DNA of 64,000 nt from Nomia melanderi (taxonomy: Eukaryota; Arthropoda; Insecta; Hymenoptera; Halictidae): contig NC_135000.1 in NCBI RefSeq assembly GCF_051020985.1, positions 1,736,001-1,800,000 of the forward strand, given 5' to 3'. The first letter of the stretch is position 1. Each line of letters starts with the position of its first letter. This document shows, one piece after another, positions 1 through 10,681 of the stretch. A model generated the notes under the pieces. That model saw only the letters and a list, made by a program, of their open reading frames with translations. It searched no databases and was not told the DNA's origin. Both the position numbers and the translations under genes were made by a program.

Positions 1-474
1 TACTTTCAATTTTATCGCTACATCGGATTAGCTTTCCTTTTTGAATATTATATAAATGGCTAACGTAAGACCTTCCTCAGGGTTAGTATGGAACCGTTGA
101 AACGTTTCTAGCGGCCCTTTCCACTGAAATCTCTTGCACCGACCCTTTCTACTGAAACCTGTGGCACTGAACGTCACAATTGAAAGGGTCTTAGGAATAT
201 ATACGTTTCTCAGAGAAACGACCTTTTCATACTGTATTATCAGAATCTGTGGACTTGACTTCGTACGTCAATTAAATTGTTAACCTTATGTCACTAATAT
301 GATTAAATAGAGAAAGCAACAAATTTAAAGAAAATGGATTCTTTAGAAGGTTTTGCAGAAAAACTGTATGGATGTCTTTTAGCTAAAACTTTACTGTTAC
401 TTTGTTTTTATACTTTCAATAATTTTCGTGAATTTTTTCGGTTGGATTTATTCAAGAATATAGTTTCATTTCCG

Positions 475-873
475 CAACTTATCCTATCTAATCAAAATAT
501 CATCAATCTCCAAAGGAACCAAAAATTCCAGATTTTCACAATCCACCATGCACCACAAGCATTCAACAAAAGCGTCAAATTTACTGACAATATCGAAGTC
601 GATTTTTCGATTTTCGTTCATTAGTCAACATACTCCTTTATTTCGATGTTAGTAACATTTACGATGAGTCCTTTAAAAAAAAGTGGACCATATGCACAAC
701 TCACCCTGTCTAATCAAAACTTCATCAATTTCCAAAGTAACCAAAAAACTCAGTTTTATCTAAGTTTTCACAGTCCTAGCCCACCATGCGCCACAAGTAT
801 GCAAAGAAAAGCGTGAAACCTACTAGCAACCTCTAAGTCGATTTTTCGATTTTCGTCCATTAGTCAACGTACC
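475..873. repeat. Tandem duplication, 239-bp spacing, two diverged copies
   Basis: Two copies lie head to tail (about 475-634 and 698-873). Both contain the words CTAATCAAAA, CCACCATGC and GATTTTTCGATTTTCGT; the last begins at 601 and again at 840. The second copy has a small insertion near 750. Open frames here are short and not shared between copies, so this is a non-coding duplication. Confidence 0.8.
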
Positions 874-1365
874 GCGCGCCGCGGTAGCAAGACCGGACGA
901 TTCCGTTGGGCCGCGTGGAAAAGGAGAGAGAGACAGCGCATCGCGAGCATAAGAGAGAAAGAGCGAACGAGAGAGAGACGGACAGCCGGCGAGGAGACGC
1001 GTGCACGAGTGCGTGATATCGCGGACACGCATCTGAGATCCCGCGGCGTGATATCGAGCACGCATATTACGAGGCCCAGAGAGCAGATGCTAACTTCGGT
1101 TGAACCCGAGCCGCTGCCTCCGTTCCCGGTCGTTGCTTCGGCAGCGTTGCAGGCTGAAAGAGCTGCCAGGCTGTTGCCCGGCCAACGGAGAAAGACAATG
1201 AGAGTAGTTTTCGAAGCGCCCCGCGGGAACTCGCCGGCCTGGACTTCCTCCTCCGGTCTCGTTTCGTACGTTTCGTACGTTTCGTATCCGTCCCGTGGTC
1301 GTTTCCCTTCCGTTTCGTATTCCGCGGCGATGGGAAGTGATACTGGCGTCGTGCTGCCCGTGAAA
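868..1365. other. CpG-rich island 1 with GAGA tracts
   Basis: GC- and CpG-dense block in AT-rich surroundings. It opens with purine GAGAGA clusters (about 917-985) and ends with three tandem copies of GTTTCGTA near 1261-1288. Open frames overlap on both strands (823-1065 minus, 1009-1368 plus) with arginine/serine-rich translations typical of non-coding GC-rich DNA. Possible regulatory DNA or distal promoter; function not shown. Confidence 0.6.
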
Positions 1366-1491
1366 TGAAGCGATGTTGTTTAGAAAATAATGTAGGAGGT
1401 TTTCAGGTTAACACGTCCACCGCCGTGAAAAGACATCAGCGTTTTATGCGTCGCTTATTCTTTCTGCAGCGAAGATGCAAAGGATGGATTT

Positions 1492-1786
1492 TTAACCCTT
1501 TGACTACGGCAGAATTTTGTGTCAGCGCGCATTTCTAAGAAAGTATATTAAAACCATTGAAACACTCAATTGAACTAAACTAAAGGAATATAAAATAATT
1601 GCATGTATATAATATACGATTAAAGGAAGATATAATTGTTGAATTAGAATTCACTTATGTTTAATCTAAGCGAGTTTTGCTGAAATTATTGTCAATAACA
1701 TTTTGTGGGTGCCTACGGGCACCAACAGTACATCGGAACCAAATTTTTAAAGCGCCTTTTGGCGTCAACAGTAGTCAAGGGGTTGA
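1492..1786. mobile_element. TTAA MITE, family F8
   Basis: Begins TTAACCCTTTGACTAC and ends in the inverse GTAGTCAAGGGG followed by a decayed TTGA. A palindrome, GGTGCCTACGGGCACC, lies near the right end at about 1708-1723. The interior is AT-rich and non-coding. First member of a chain in which neighbouring elements share their boundary tetranucleotide. Confidence 0.7.
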
Positions 1787-2033
1787 CACATTGTACGCCG
1801 GGTAAATTTCAGCTGCTGGAAACGCGAGCGTCGGTGATTGCATTGATAGATTTTTAAACATCAATCAAATCCACATTTGAAACTTACGAGAAAGAAGTAG
1901 AAATTCGATTTTGTAATTTCACTTTGGATTTGTGTTATACATATCTAAAATGTCTAGAAATCTAAAAGGACTAGCAATTAAGCGATAGACTAAAAATCCT
2001 GCAATTATATGGCTCCGGCGAACAATGTGTTAA
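1783..2033. mobile_element. TTAA MITE, family F5-like
   Basis: Ends CACATTGTACGCCGG and CCGGCGAACAATGTG are inverted repeats. The left boundary is the decayed TTGA shared with the preceding element; the right TTAA (2030-2033) is shared with the next one. Confidence 0.7.
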
Positions 2034-2254
2034 CACTAGAACTACCGTGCCAGTCAAAATGATTGGTTTTGATTTTTTTGTTCCGCAATTATTGATATCT
2101 TAAAGGCATTGAATATTCAAAATTATCTTGAAAATCAATAGTTTTACTTGACTACTATAATGAATGTCTGAAGAAACTGAAAATAATCTATTGCTACAAT
2201 TTTTATGGGGATTATATATTAATCGTATTAAATACACGGTAGTTCTAATGTTAA
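2030..2254. mobile_element. TTAA MITE, family F3
   Basis: Left end TTAACACTAGAACTACC and right end GGTAGTTCTAATGTTAA are inverted repeats. Near the left end GTCAAAATGATT replaces the usual F3 GTCAnnnnTGAC palindrome. Shares a TTAA with the elements on both sides. Confidence 0.8.
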
Positions 2255-2491
2255 CACTAATCACACTGAGAACCGGTCAAATGAACGAATTTAAAATTCT
2301 ACATTTTTCTTTGTTCATTTAATTTTTATATCAATTCCTATATTGTCCGATTAATTGCTTTTAAATTTTTATCCTTCCTTTTGTTTCTGTTTCCACTAAA
2401 ACATATTTATCATCTAATTTGTTTATATCCATTTTGTAGCCAGTTATTTGACTAGTTACGATAAGAAAAGTGCCCGTATGGTTAGTGTTAA
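2251..2491. mobile_element. TTAA MITE, family F9
   Basis: Ends TTAACACTAATCACAC and GGTTAGTGTTAA are inverted. Immediately right, from 2488, a further F2-like left end (TTAACCCCTTGACGTAC) begins, but its right end was not found. Confidence 0.65.
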
Positions 2492-2499
2492 CCCCTTGA

Positions 2500-3340
2500 C
2501 GTACAATATCTTTTTTTATTTGTATAAGTTTCTATTTGTATTAATACTATAGTTATTTACATATAGATGCAAATAAAACTAACAACCTTATAATAATATT
2601 TTGGCGAAGTATAAATTTAATCCTAGTTTCTCGCTTCGCAACTATATTTTAATATTGATACGCTTATGGGTTTTGTGCTTGTGCTTTCATGCTGGTCGAA
2701 GCATCTATGTTTTACGGTAAAAGGTTGTATATATATTTACTAATATATGAGTCGCTTAGAAGTCAATGTAATTAAGTCCATTTCTTGATATTTTCTGATT
2801 TTTGTAAATTGTAATGAAATAAATAATGTTCATCTTAGTTATTAAAGGATTTACTTGTTTCTTCGTTTCTTCCAGGTCAGAAAGCCCTTCTTTTCTTAGC
2901 TTCTGAATATGTTGTATAATAATTTCAAAACCTAAAACGTTTACTTTCTCAATTTTTGTTTTCTAGAGTTAACCGCATGTATACGTTGATGCGGGTGGTG
3001 GAAGAATTAGGGGAGGGTTAGATTTTGTTTCCCCATATATAATATGTGACATTTAATGTTTCATATGTGAACCTTATGTGTCTAAGTGTCGCACTCGTGG
3101 TCGTATTCTTATTTATATTGAGGTGATGTATGATAAACGTACTGAGGGAGATTGATTGTCGTATAAACTTAAAGTTTATCAACAAAAACGATAACAGTTT
3201 GTTAAGAACTATACCAAGGACGTAACAACGAGGCAGCAACAAAAGAAATGACGCTATCTCTAATGTGTCTACTAAATGAATTATTTATTTCAAAAGTGGC
3301 TTAAGTCCATTTCCCACAAATATCAAGTTTACATTTGAGG
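2500..3340. other. AT-rich spacer, no gene seen
   Basis: Mostly AT-rich single-copy-looking DNA. A good acceptor-like pyrimidine tract ending in CAG occurs at about 2851-2875, but the frames after it close within about 15 codons and nothing recognisable follows. Confidence 0.5.
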
Positions 3341-3343
3341 CTA

Positions 3344-3480
3344 TATTTAAGCTGTTTATTTTAAAACTGACATAAGTTCACTAAAAAAAGAAACAAACTG
3401 TTAAAAAATAAAGTGATAATATAAAATTGGAATTGTTATAACCATTTCCGTTTTTTTTTAATGGACTTAACCTTAATTGG
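3344..3480 (+). repeat. Dispersed repeat, copy A (second copy near 5149)
   Basis: The stretch starting GCTGTTTATTTTAAAACTG and running through ACATAAGTTCAC resembles 5149-5280 in the same orientation. Copies differ by many substitutions, suggesting age. The two differ in flanking sequence, and the second lies inside an F2 element. Confidence 0.55.
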
Positions 3481-4096
3481 ACCACGATGTGACTTTGAGT
3501 CACATTTGAATTTTTTACTTAAATTTTTTGATTATTTCATATTGCATTTCCAAAAGGTTTTTTGGGCTTTTAAAATTTGAGCCTTATAAACAAAAACAAT
3601 AACATTTTAATCATTCCTTTTATTTTCGTAAGTGACTGAGAGGTAAGTGACTGGACACTTTAAAAATAAACGACTCAGATCCAACCTACACATAACCTAA
3701 AATTTAGCCTCGAACGCTGCACTCATTCCGTGCCGAACATCCACGCAGGTGTCTCTCGCTCCCCATCTCTTTTTCTTTCTTTCCAATCGCACTCTAACCC
3801 TTGCAACCATAGTCAAAACTCACGCAGTCACGTATTCTTGCGTTTTCACGCCTCTCACGGTCCAGTCGCTAGGTGCCAAACATTCTTCGCACTTCTTCAG
3901 CCACTCAGGGTTTCCCAACCGCAGTCACCCCAATTTCCAAACACACCGGCGCTAGGCGACGCCGACCACCCGCGAGGACAGTCGACCATTCATACCCACA
4001 ATATGATGTGTAATGGCACCTAATATGGGACAGCCGATTTTGATCCCTTCCTCTATGATTTCTTTCTGAACTGTATTCAATCTAAGTACTTTATTA

Positions 4097-4582
4097 TTAA
4101 CACATTGAACGCCACACGGTTTCATAGTACAAAATACTCGAAATGGAAAAAATATAATATTAACGCGTTGAATGCCGTGAGGATCACCGGTGACCCCCAA
4201 TCAAATCGAATTACTATAATTCATTCAATTAAACGATGGTTATTTGAAAACATTTCTATATTATAAATAATACTATCTAATGCGATGACATTCAGCTAGA
4301 TGAACGTGTAATAATAATGCAATTCAATGAAATGATTTAATATTATATTTTTTCCATTTTGTGTATTTTGCTCTATGAAATCGTGCGGCGTTCAATGTGT
4401 TAAATCATTTGATTGAATTGCATCGTTATCATTGCGCGTTCATCTAGCGGAATGTCGCCGTATTAGATAGCATTATTTGTAATATAGAAATGTTTTCGGA
4501 TAATCATCGTTTCATTAAGTGAGTTATAGTAACTCTATTTGGTTGGGGGTCACCGATGACCCCATGGCATTCAACGTGTTAA
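4097..4582 (-). mobile_element. TTAA MITE, family F1, interrupted by a second F1
   Basis: Outer element: left end TTAACACATTGAACGCC and right end GGCATTCAACGTGTTAA, with GTCACCGATGACC just inside the right end. At its internal TTAA another F1 copy (4160-4403) is inserted in opposite orientation. Removing the insert leaves about 246 bp, the usual family length. Confidence 0.9.
4160..4403 (+). mobile_element. TTAA MITE, family F1, nested inner copy
   Basis: 244 bp including both TTAA. Ends TTAACGCGTTGAATGCC and GGCGTTCAATGTGTTAA; the palindrome TCACCGGTGA sits at 4184-4193, near the left end only. Non-coding. Its host site is the internal TTAA that this family carries between an AT-rich run and ATCATTT. 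Confidence 0.9.
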
Positions 4583-4851
4583 TAACTTATTGAGAACAAA
4601 AGAGAATTCCAGTCTTATTTTATGTCAACGAGTGCTCTATGGTATAATAATTGATAACAGAGGAATAACATGTAATTTGTTGTTAAATTTTGTAATAGTC
4701 TAAAAATTAGTCGTTGTTAAATTTGTTGTTAAGTTCTATTTGAAATCTCCACTAGGAGTCTGACACGTTACTGTAGGGCAAGGAGTGAAAAGCTTGCCAA
4801 ATTGGAGATGCGTATCTTTTTCTATGAAACCTTCATCACAACGCGAGTAAA

Positions 4852-5022
4852 TTAACCCCTTGCCTTGTAATAACGTGTCAGACTCGTGATGAAGATTTTT
4901 AATCGAACTCGTAGTAAACGTAGACACGGTATAAGTATGAAATTCTTTTTTTACTAAATTATTCACGATAAATTTGGTTTATCAAGTACAGTCGAGAAGT
5001 AAATCATAGGGCAAGGGGTTAA
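4852..5022 (+). mobile_element. TTAA MITE, family F2, short variant
   Basis: Starts TTAACCCCTTGCCTTG and ends GGGCAAGGGGTTAA. It carries the F2 subterminal block CAGACTCGTGATGAAG. At 171 bp it is shorter than the 250-bp copies at 17276, 32113 and 40717, so it has an internal deletion. A reversed F2-like end (GAGTCTGACACG, about 4756-4785) lies just upstream. Confidence 0.8.
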
Positions 5023-5067
5023 GAAACACGACGAGGTAGAAAAGGGCTTTGACGGTCAGGGGAACCC

Positions 5068-5512
5068 ATACCCTTTGCCTTACAGTAACGTGTCAGGCTC
5101 GCGATGAAGATTTCAAACAGAGTTTAATAACCATGGACAAGCCGTTTATTTTGAAAGTGGCATAAGTCCACTTAAAAGAGATTATAAAATTTATTAAAGG
5201 ATAAAAAGATTATATAAAGTTGTTTATTATAACTATTATAATGATTAACTTGATTTTTTTGAAAAATCGACTTAAGCAAGTTTCAAAATAATTTTGCACT
5301 CGAAGATTTGAATATCGCATTTGAAACGCCCCTCGGGGGTGGCAGACGAGTGCAGCGAGTTAAATATTATTCTTCTGTTATCGATTAATATAATTTAGAT
5401 CAAGCATACACATGTAATATGACCAAATTTTTTTTCTTTTCAATAAATTATTAATGGCAAAGGAGTTCTATCATTTTGGTTGAAAAATAAATCATAGGGT
5501 AAGGGGTTCAAA
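5068..5512 (+). mobile_element. F2 element split by an unrelated insert
   Basis: Left end CCCTTTGCCTTACAGTAACG has lost its TTAA; the right end reads ATAGGGTAAGGGGTTC. Compared with 17276-17526, about 230 bp (roughly 5130-5362) are extra. The insert contains the dispersed repeat also present near 3344 and ends in ACGAGTGCAGCGAGTTAA. The rest of F2 resumes after it. Confidence 0.65.
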
Positions 5513-5519
5513 CTCCAGA

Positions 5520-5625
5520 AACAGAGAACCAATGTACACCCATTGCTATAATCGGGTCAATATCAAAATTAACGCAAACATTGACCAAGTAACATTTCTA
5601 ACATTCATTATCTTAGCGGTCTTAT
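5520..5625 (+). repeat. Dispersed repeat next to F2 (copy at 32363-32465)
   Basis: The block containing ACAGAGAACCAATGTA, CAATATCAAAATTA and AAGTAACATTTCTAACAT recurs directly downstream of the F2 copy at 32113-32362. In both places it abuts the F2 right end, so F2 and this block may have spread or duplicated together. Confidence 0.65.
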
Positions 5626-5655
5626 GTTTACTGTCGTCCACCAAAAATCTTGTTG

Positions 5656-6092
5656 TGAATGAAACCCTATGCGTGTTGTAGTACATATCTAGAAATGAAA
5701 AATTCTCGTAGCTTTCTTAACAGTGGTTCTCCGTTTTCGAAAGGAATAAGTTTCAAGTTTGTATGTTGCTGTAATAAGACAATTAGAAGAAGCCTACTAC
5801 AACAAGGTGTAGCAGCAGTGGTAGCATCTCTGGCTATGAAGCTGGAGGCCGTAAGTTCCGAATCTCCATGTTTGGAATTCCTTCTTTCTCCATTTTTCTT
5901 TGTTATCCTTTGAATCCTAACCTCTAAATAACTTGTATTTTATTATTGTAATATTATGTACCGTATTAACAATGATATACAAACTGAGAACTCATTTCTT
6001 TCGAAAACAGAGGACCAGGACTCAAAAGAGCCCTAACGACTTTTTATTTCTAAATATGTATTACAACATGCGTAGGGTTTCATTCTAAAACA
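5656..6092. mobile_element. Foldback element with ~105-bp terminal inverted repeats
   Basis: The left arm (about 5656-5765) and the reverse complement of the right arm (about 5985-6092) both read GAATGAAACCCTAYGCRTGT, then a TAGAAAT block, then TCTCCGTTTTCGAAAG-type sequence. The centre (about 220 bp) has a short plus-strand frame with no recognised domain. No transposase was seen, so a non-autonomous DNA element is likely; a hairpin RNA source is an alternative. Confidence 0.75.
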
Positions 6093-6371
6093 GATTTTTA
6101 TATATCACTCTTTCCTTGCAAGACCAACAGAACAAACTACAGCAAACGTCCGCAAACCTGGCGTTAACGCCTTGCAGTATGATTTCCTTCGCAACTACGC
6201 TTGTTGGATTTATTTGATTATTCGCGAGAATGCGAAGTATTTCTTGTGTATTGTAAGTACACGCTTGCCTTGAAGGTGAACCACTGTTAATAGAAAAATA
6301 GTTTCTAACTTCGACTTACATTCAATGAATAAAAATAATTTCCATTAAACTGAATTGAAGGTCTTCACCAG

Positions 6372-6408
6372 AAGTCTTACTCGTCATTATACGACAAGGG
6401 GTTAAGAA
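6372..6408 (-). mobile_element. Solo end of an F2-like TTAA element
   Basis: TTACTCGTCATTATACGAC followed by AAGGGGTTAA matches the F2 terminal block in reverse orientation. The partner end was not located. Confidence 0.5.
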
Positions 6409-6524
6409 AACAACGAATTTCATTTACAATTACACACATTACGTTTCTGCAGTACACTACGTAGAAATTAATTTCGACCACCAAGACACCACCGTATAAA
6501 AACTGCTACGACCGCGAAGGGTTA

Positions 6525-7090
6525 AATCTAGCGTCTCGGACGGAGACTCGCGGTTTCGCGAGAAACGGTCCAATTAATGCGATTAACCGTTTCCTCGGCG
6601 GCCGGGGAGGATCGTCCGCGCGCGCGTACGATTCCATCGCGTGTCGCGCTCGTAAACTACGAATTCAATTGCGACGATTTGCAGCTGCCGCGCTCGTAAA
6701 CTCCGCTCGGAACTGCATCGGACCCGGTAGCCGGACCAGGCACGCATTTATTATAAAACGCGGCGGGACACGCACGACTTTCTGAAAACCGCGCACGCGA
6801 ACGCGCGCCGCCGACGCCAACGCCGTCGACGCCGGAGTATTGTGTTACGCGAACCCTCCTATTAACTCGAGCCCGGTTCTATCTTAGAGAAAATCATAAA
6901 CGCGGTCTGGAAAATCAAGATAGCCGATCGCCGCACCACCGTTCGAGCCGGACCGCGCGGAATTTTACGGTTTGCCGGGATTCGACGGTGGTCGCGCCGC
7001 GTCCCGTTCATGCTCGTAATTTGTTTCACGCATCACAATCACGATACCGACCGATACGCCCTTATTACTACCGGTTAAACGGCGAGGAGA
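6525..7090. other. CpG-rich island 2
   Basis: Dense CpG, with runs such as CGCGCGCGTACG and GCCGCCGACGCC. TATAAAA at 6752-6758 stands directly before a CGCGGCGGGAC stretch and could be a core promoter element, but no transcript or open frame supports this. Confidence 0.6.
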
Positions 7091-7264
7091 AAAAGCCAGC
7101 GATATTTTTGCTGGTTTCCCGGATGGGACATGGGAACGCGGCGATGTGGTAGGACTTGTACGAAACGGGGTATTAATTAATGCTACAGTTTCGGGTCCCA
7201 GCAGTGGAATTTAACCGAGCAGAAGAAACGGGGAGAATTTCCCACAGCCTAACAGGCAGAGGAT

Positions 7265-7550
7265 CGATATAGTGAGTGGGATAAACATAGTCCGCCCGAA
7301 AATCGAGGGTGGAGACGTGAGATTTCAAAGCGATGTCGCACGGGTCAATTATAAACATGCAATGAAGAAAATTTTAATTGCAGTCATTTTATTCTTACCT
7401 CCTGAAATATAGTGCCAGTGGATTTCTGAGATTGTTGTAATTGAAATGAGTCGAAACTCGATGGGAATCGGACCAGTTTTACTGACTTAATGTAATTAAC
7501 GAAATTAAAGATTCGTTTCCGTGAGTCGATAAAACTAGACCGATTTACGT
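7265..7550 (+). repeat. Dispersed ~280-bp repeat, copy 1
   Basis: Shares, in the same order, words such as ATTTCAAAGCG, GTGCCAGTG, GAGATTGTTGT, CCGGACYAGTTTTACYGAC and TAAAACT with 17990-18242. No open frame is conserved. Likely an old interspersed element whose ends could not be fixed. Confidence 0.7.
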
Positions 7551-7559
7551 CATGTTTGG

Positions 7560-8755
7560 ACTCATGTTAATGAGAATCTCGACATTCCATCGGTGCTACG
7601 ATTGAGAAGATAAAGTTAAAATCATTGCAATTGAAATTTCATTAATTGTACATGTACGTGTATATGCGTTCGGCGTTGCTTTGAAGTCTCGCGCCTAGAA
7701 CCTCGATGCTCAACGGACTGCGTTTATCACGTTTCTGCTCATTATATTCATTTTCTGTCCTTGTCTATTAGGATCACGTTACACTGAGTTAGAGAGAGAG
7801 AGTGAATGGTAGGGGATGAGTAGGGTTGGTGCAGTGGAATTTAGCCGAGCATATTTTGTGGAATTTAAGCGAGCATCACTAAGTGGGATCTTGTTTATCT
7901 GAACATCGGACGAGTCTGTTTGGATAAGTGACGAGTTTGGTTAATGGAAAAATATCAGTTATTCCTATTAATTGATCTGTTTTTTTATATTTGAGTTTTT
8001 TTTGAGGTGGTCACATTAATAGTAAAGTGACCATCAACTTTTGGATGCATTACTTATTACTTAATAATACTTAATACGTAATGACTTATTGTATAATAAT
8101 ATACTAATTGCATGAATAATAATAAAATACTTTCGGCCTAAATGTAACTTAATTATAATGAATTTAGAAGGTTAATTTTGGTATGAGAGACATACCAATT
8201 ATTCCTACTTCCTGATTTTATTTGTTCTGATAAGAGAGCACGATCATTGGCGATGTTCGGATAGTAGAGTTTGTTTACATGTTTGATTCTTTATTGTTTT
8301 TAACATGGAGAACCTCAGTTGTTCTCAATTATACGAAAGCGAATACATTCTGAATATACGTGTACTACTAGGAGGCATTAGATGGTTTGGTTGAAAATGG
8401 CGGGGCTGATTGATCAGTTTTCATGTTTTCTCATCCAATTTTTTGTTACTTTCATTTCCTAATTCTTGATATTTTCGTTCACTGATTTGCTATTCCTAAA
8501 TATTGTTACACTTAACCAATCGAAACTGTAAAATATAAAGCCACCTTTGCCCCTGTGCTGTTCCGCTGGACATTGAATCATCTGCCAACCGTTCTACTCT
8601 ACTTTTCCCCAGTTAGCATTAGTGATGAACATTGAAGTACTTGGAATCACAATCTGAACAAGTGACAGAAAATTCAAACCATTTCGAATAGAGTGAGATT
8701 CCATGAAAAGATTTAAACGATTTTAAAGATAAAATAAATAAATGTATTAATTAAT
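7560..8755. other. AT-rich spacer, no gene seen
   Basis: AT-rich DNA without a supportable gene. Small features only: a GA run at about 7790-7802 and the 16-bp word GTGGAATTTARCCGAG, seen at 7204, repeated at about 7844 and 7868. Confidence 0.5.
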
Positions 8756-8757
8756 AT

Positions 8758-8990
8758 ACTACAATATAATGTAATATAATATAATGTAATATAATGTAAT
8801 ATAATATAATATGATATAATGTAATATAATATAATATAATATAATATAATATAGTGTAATATAATGTAATATAATGTAATATAATGTAATATAATATAAT
8901 ATGATATAATGTAATATAATATAATATAATATAATATAATATAATATAATATAATATAGTGTAATATAATATAATATAGTATTATTTATT
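8758..8990. repeat. ATAAT-type microsatellite
   Basis: About 230 bp built from the pentamer ATAAT/TATAA with interspersed GTAAT variants forming a 10-bp higher-order unit. Strand slippage is the obvious origin. Confidence 0.95.
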
Positions 8991-9042
8991 ATAAAATATT
9001 AAATATGAGTGAAATATTGTGTTATAATTCTAGAACAATATT

Positions 9043-9375
9043 ACACAAAACGTTAAAAATAAAACCATCATTAAGACATTATACTACAATTATATACCAA
9101 CATTACACAAGACGCTAAAAATCACAATACCAGTAAAACACCAAACCACAATTACCAAACAACACTACACAAGACACTAAAAATCACAATACCAGTAAAG
9201 CAGCAAACTATAATTAGAACATAACATTAAACAAGACACTAAAAGTCACAATACGAATAAAACACCACCCACAATTACAAAACAGCACTGCACAAAAGGC
9301 TAAAAATCAGAATACCAACAAAACACTACACCACAAGTACAAAACAGCAACCACAAAACACTAAAAAATCCCCTT
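9043..9375 (+). repeat. 62-bp minisatellite, about 5.4 copies
   Basis: The word ACACAAGACGCTAAAAAT (with variants) starts at 9043, 9105, 9167, 9229, 9290 and 9351, giving a period of 61-62 bp. Units carry ATCACAATACCAGTAAAAC and AACCACAATTACCA. It directly follows the ATAAT microsatellite. Confidence 0.9.
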
Positions 9376-9519
9376 GCAGGTGAACCCATTCACTCGTCCA
9401 ACAGCAAACTCCTCCCCAAAGATCGTCTAAAGCAAGCCTGGCGCAGCGTCTCAGCCCAGCGCGTTCAATCAGCCCCATTATCATCGACGTTTCGTCCCTG
9501 ATACTTTATCATCGCGTTA

Positions 9520-10023
9520 ATAGTTTGTTTCGCCAGGTTATCGGTTCCTCATCTCCGCGGCCGCGCGCGTTTTCCCGGAGTCTGGCCCCGGTTATAATTG
9601 TTCGCCCCGCAATTACCGATCTCTATCGCGGCCGCGGTTTCCTGTTTGTTTATTGCATCTGCGTTCCATTTAGAGCCTCGCACGCTGCCGCCGCCGCCGC
9701 TGCCGACGCCGACGCCGTTCTCCGATTCTTCCTGGAAACGCGGGGCCAAAGGAGCCGAATACCGGGAATTCTGATTTACACGCCACGCCCGCAATTGCGA
9801 GATGCGCCGCGGTTAATTAAATCCCGCGCGCTTCCCTCCGACGAATCACCGCTGCCACCAAGGGGAACAAGGACGGACGGGGCGAGGATTGGTAGGAGAA
9901 GTGCGCGTGGAGCACGTCGACGCATGTGTAGGCGGCTCGCAACAAAGCTGACGATTATTTTCGCGCTCGTGGCGAACGGGTAGGGAGAGGGGTTGCGGAG
10001 GGGAGGAGGCTCTGTCCTTAGAC
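9520..10023. other. CpG-rich island 3, left half
   Basis: CpG-dense block containing GCCGCCGCCGCCGCTGCC and GGCCGCG repeats. It stops abruptly at the hAT-like insertion starting at 10024 and resumes at 13080. Frames of 152 aa (plus) and 114 aa (minus) overlap and look random for GC-rich DNA. Confidence 0.65.
10016..10023. repeat. Putative 8-bp target site duplication, left
   Basis: CCTTAGAC precedes the CAGTGG terminus. The right counterpart at 13080-13087 is CCTTAGGG, identical in the first six positions. Confidence 0.6.
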
Positions 10024-10089
10024 CAGTGGTTCTTAACCCCTTTGTATGTTGTTGGCGCATGCAACAATGTTGACGTTTTTTGTACGCGG

Positions 10090-10200
10090 TTAACCCTCTG
10101 TAGACTTTGAAGTCATACATCAGTATACTGGGTTGAATTGATTTATTTAATTTTTTGAGAATGAAATGCCATGCAGTGTCGTATATGTTCTTCAGTGGGT
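10090..10200 (+). mobile_element. Left part of a TTAA element, family F7
   Basis: TTAACCCTCTGTAGACTTTG and the following CATACATCAGTATACTGG match the left end of the complete F7 at 19283-19591. The matching right end was not found; the TTAA at 10682 has a different end (GTATGTCTAGGGG). Confidence 0.6.
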
Positions 10201-10681
10201 TGATAGTCTGCCATCTTGTTTCATGGTAATTCTTTTTATTATTTGGATAATGAATATAAATTCATAATTCAAACTTTGCAAAATATAAAAAGCCTATGCT
10301 CACTAAATGAATAAATCAGCTTAAGAAATACATATTTTCGTCCGAAACAAAAAGTATCTGTTTTTAAATTATCGCGAGTGTATAAAGGACACTTCTTACT
10401 TCGTTTTACTGAATATTTACTTTTGTTTCTTATTTAAAAATGTCGAAACTTTTGCATCAGCCTGATATTTACTTTCACTATTAAACTCGCGTAACATTTT
10501 ACGATCGACAGTTTAGAAAGAGGTAATAAAATTTTCTATTCCGCCGTGAGTGCAAATTTACTTTGGAGATAATAAATTGGTAATGGTAAAATAGTTTTCT
10601 GATTTCATCTATAGGCAATGCACAATATTGGTTTTTTATTAAATTAATCCAGAATAATCCAATGCATTGTATGTCTAGGGG

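Noticed and set aside
2851..2960. Good splice-acceptor-like pyrimidine tract ending CAG at 2875
   Set aside because: All three frames after it close within 8-13 codons and there is no donor or conserved peptide.
9525..9983. 152-aa plus-strand open frame
   Set aside because: Alanine run from a GCC repeat, CpG island, overlapping minus frames of 81 and 114 aa; no homology recognised.
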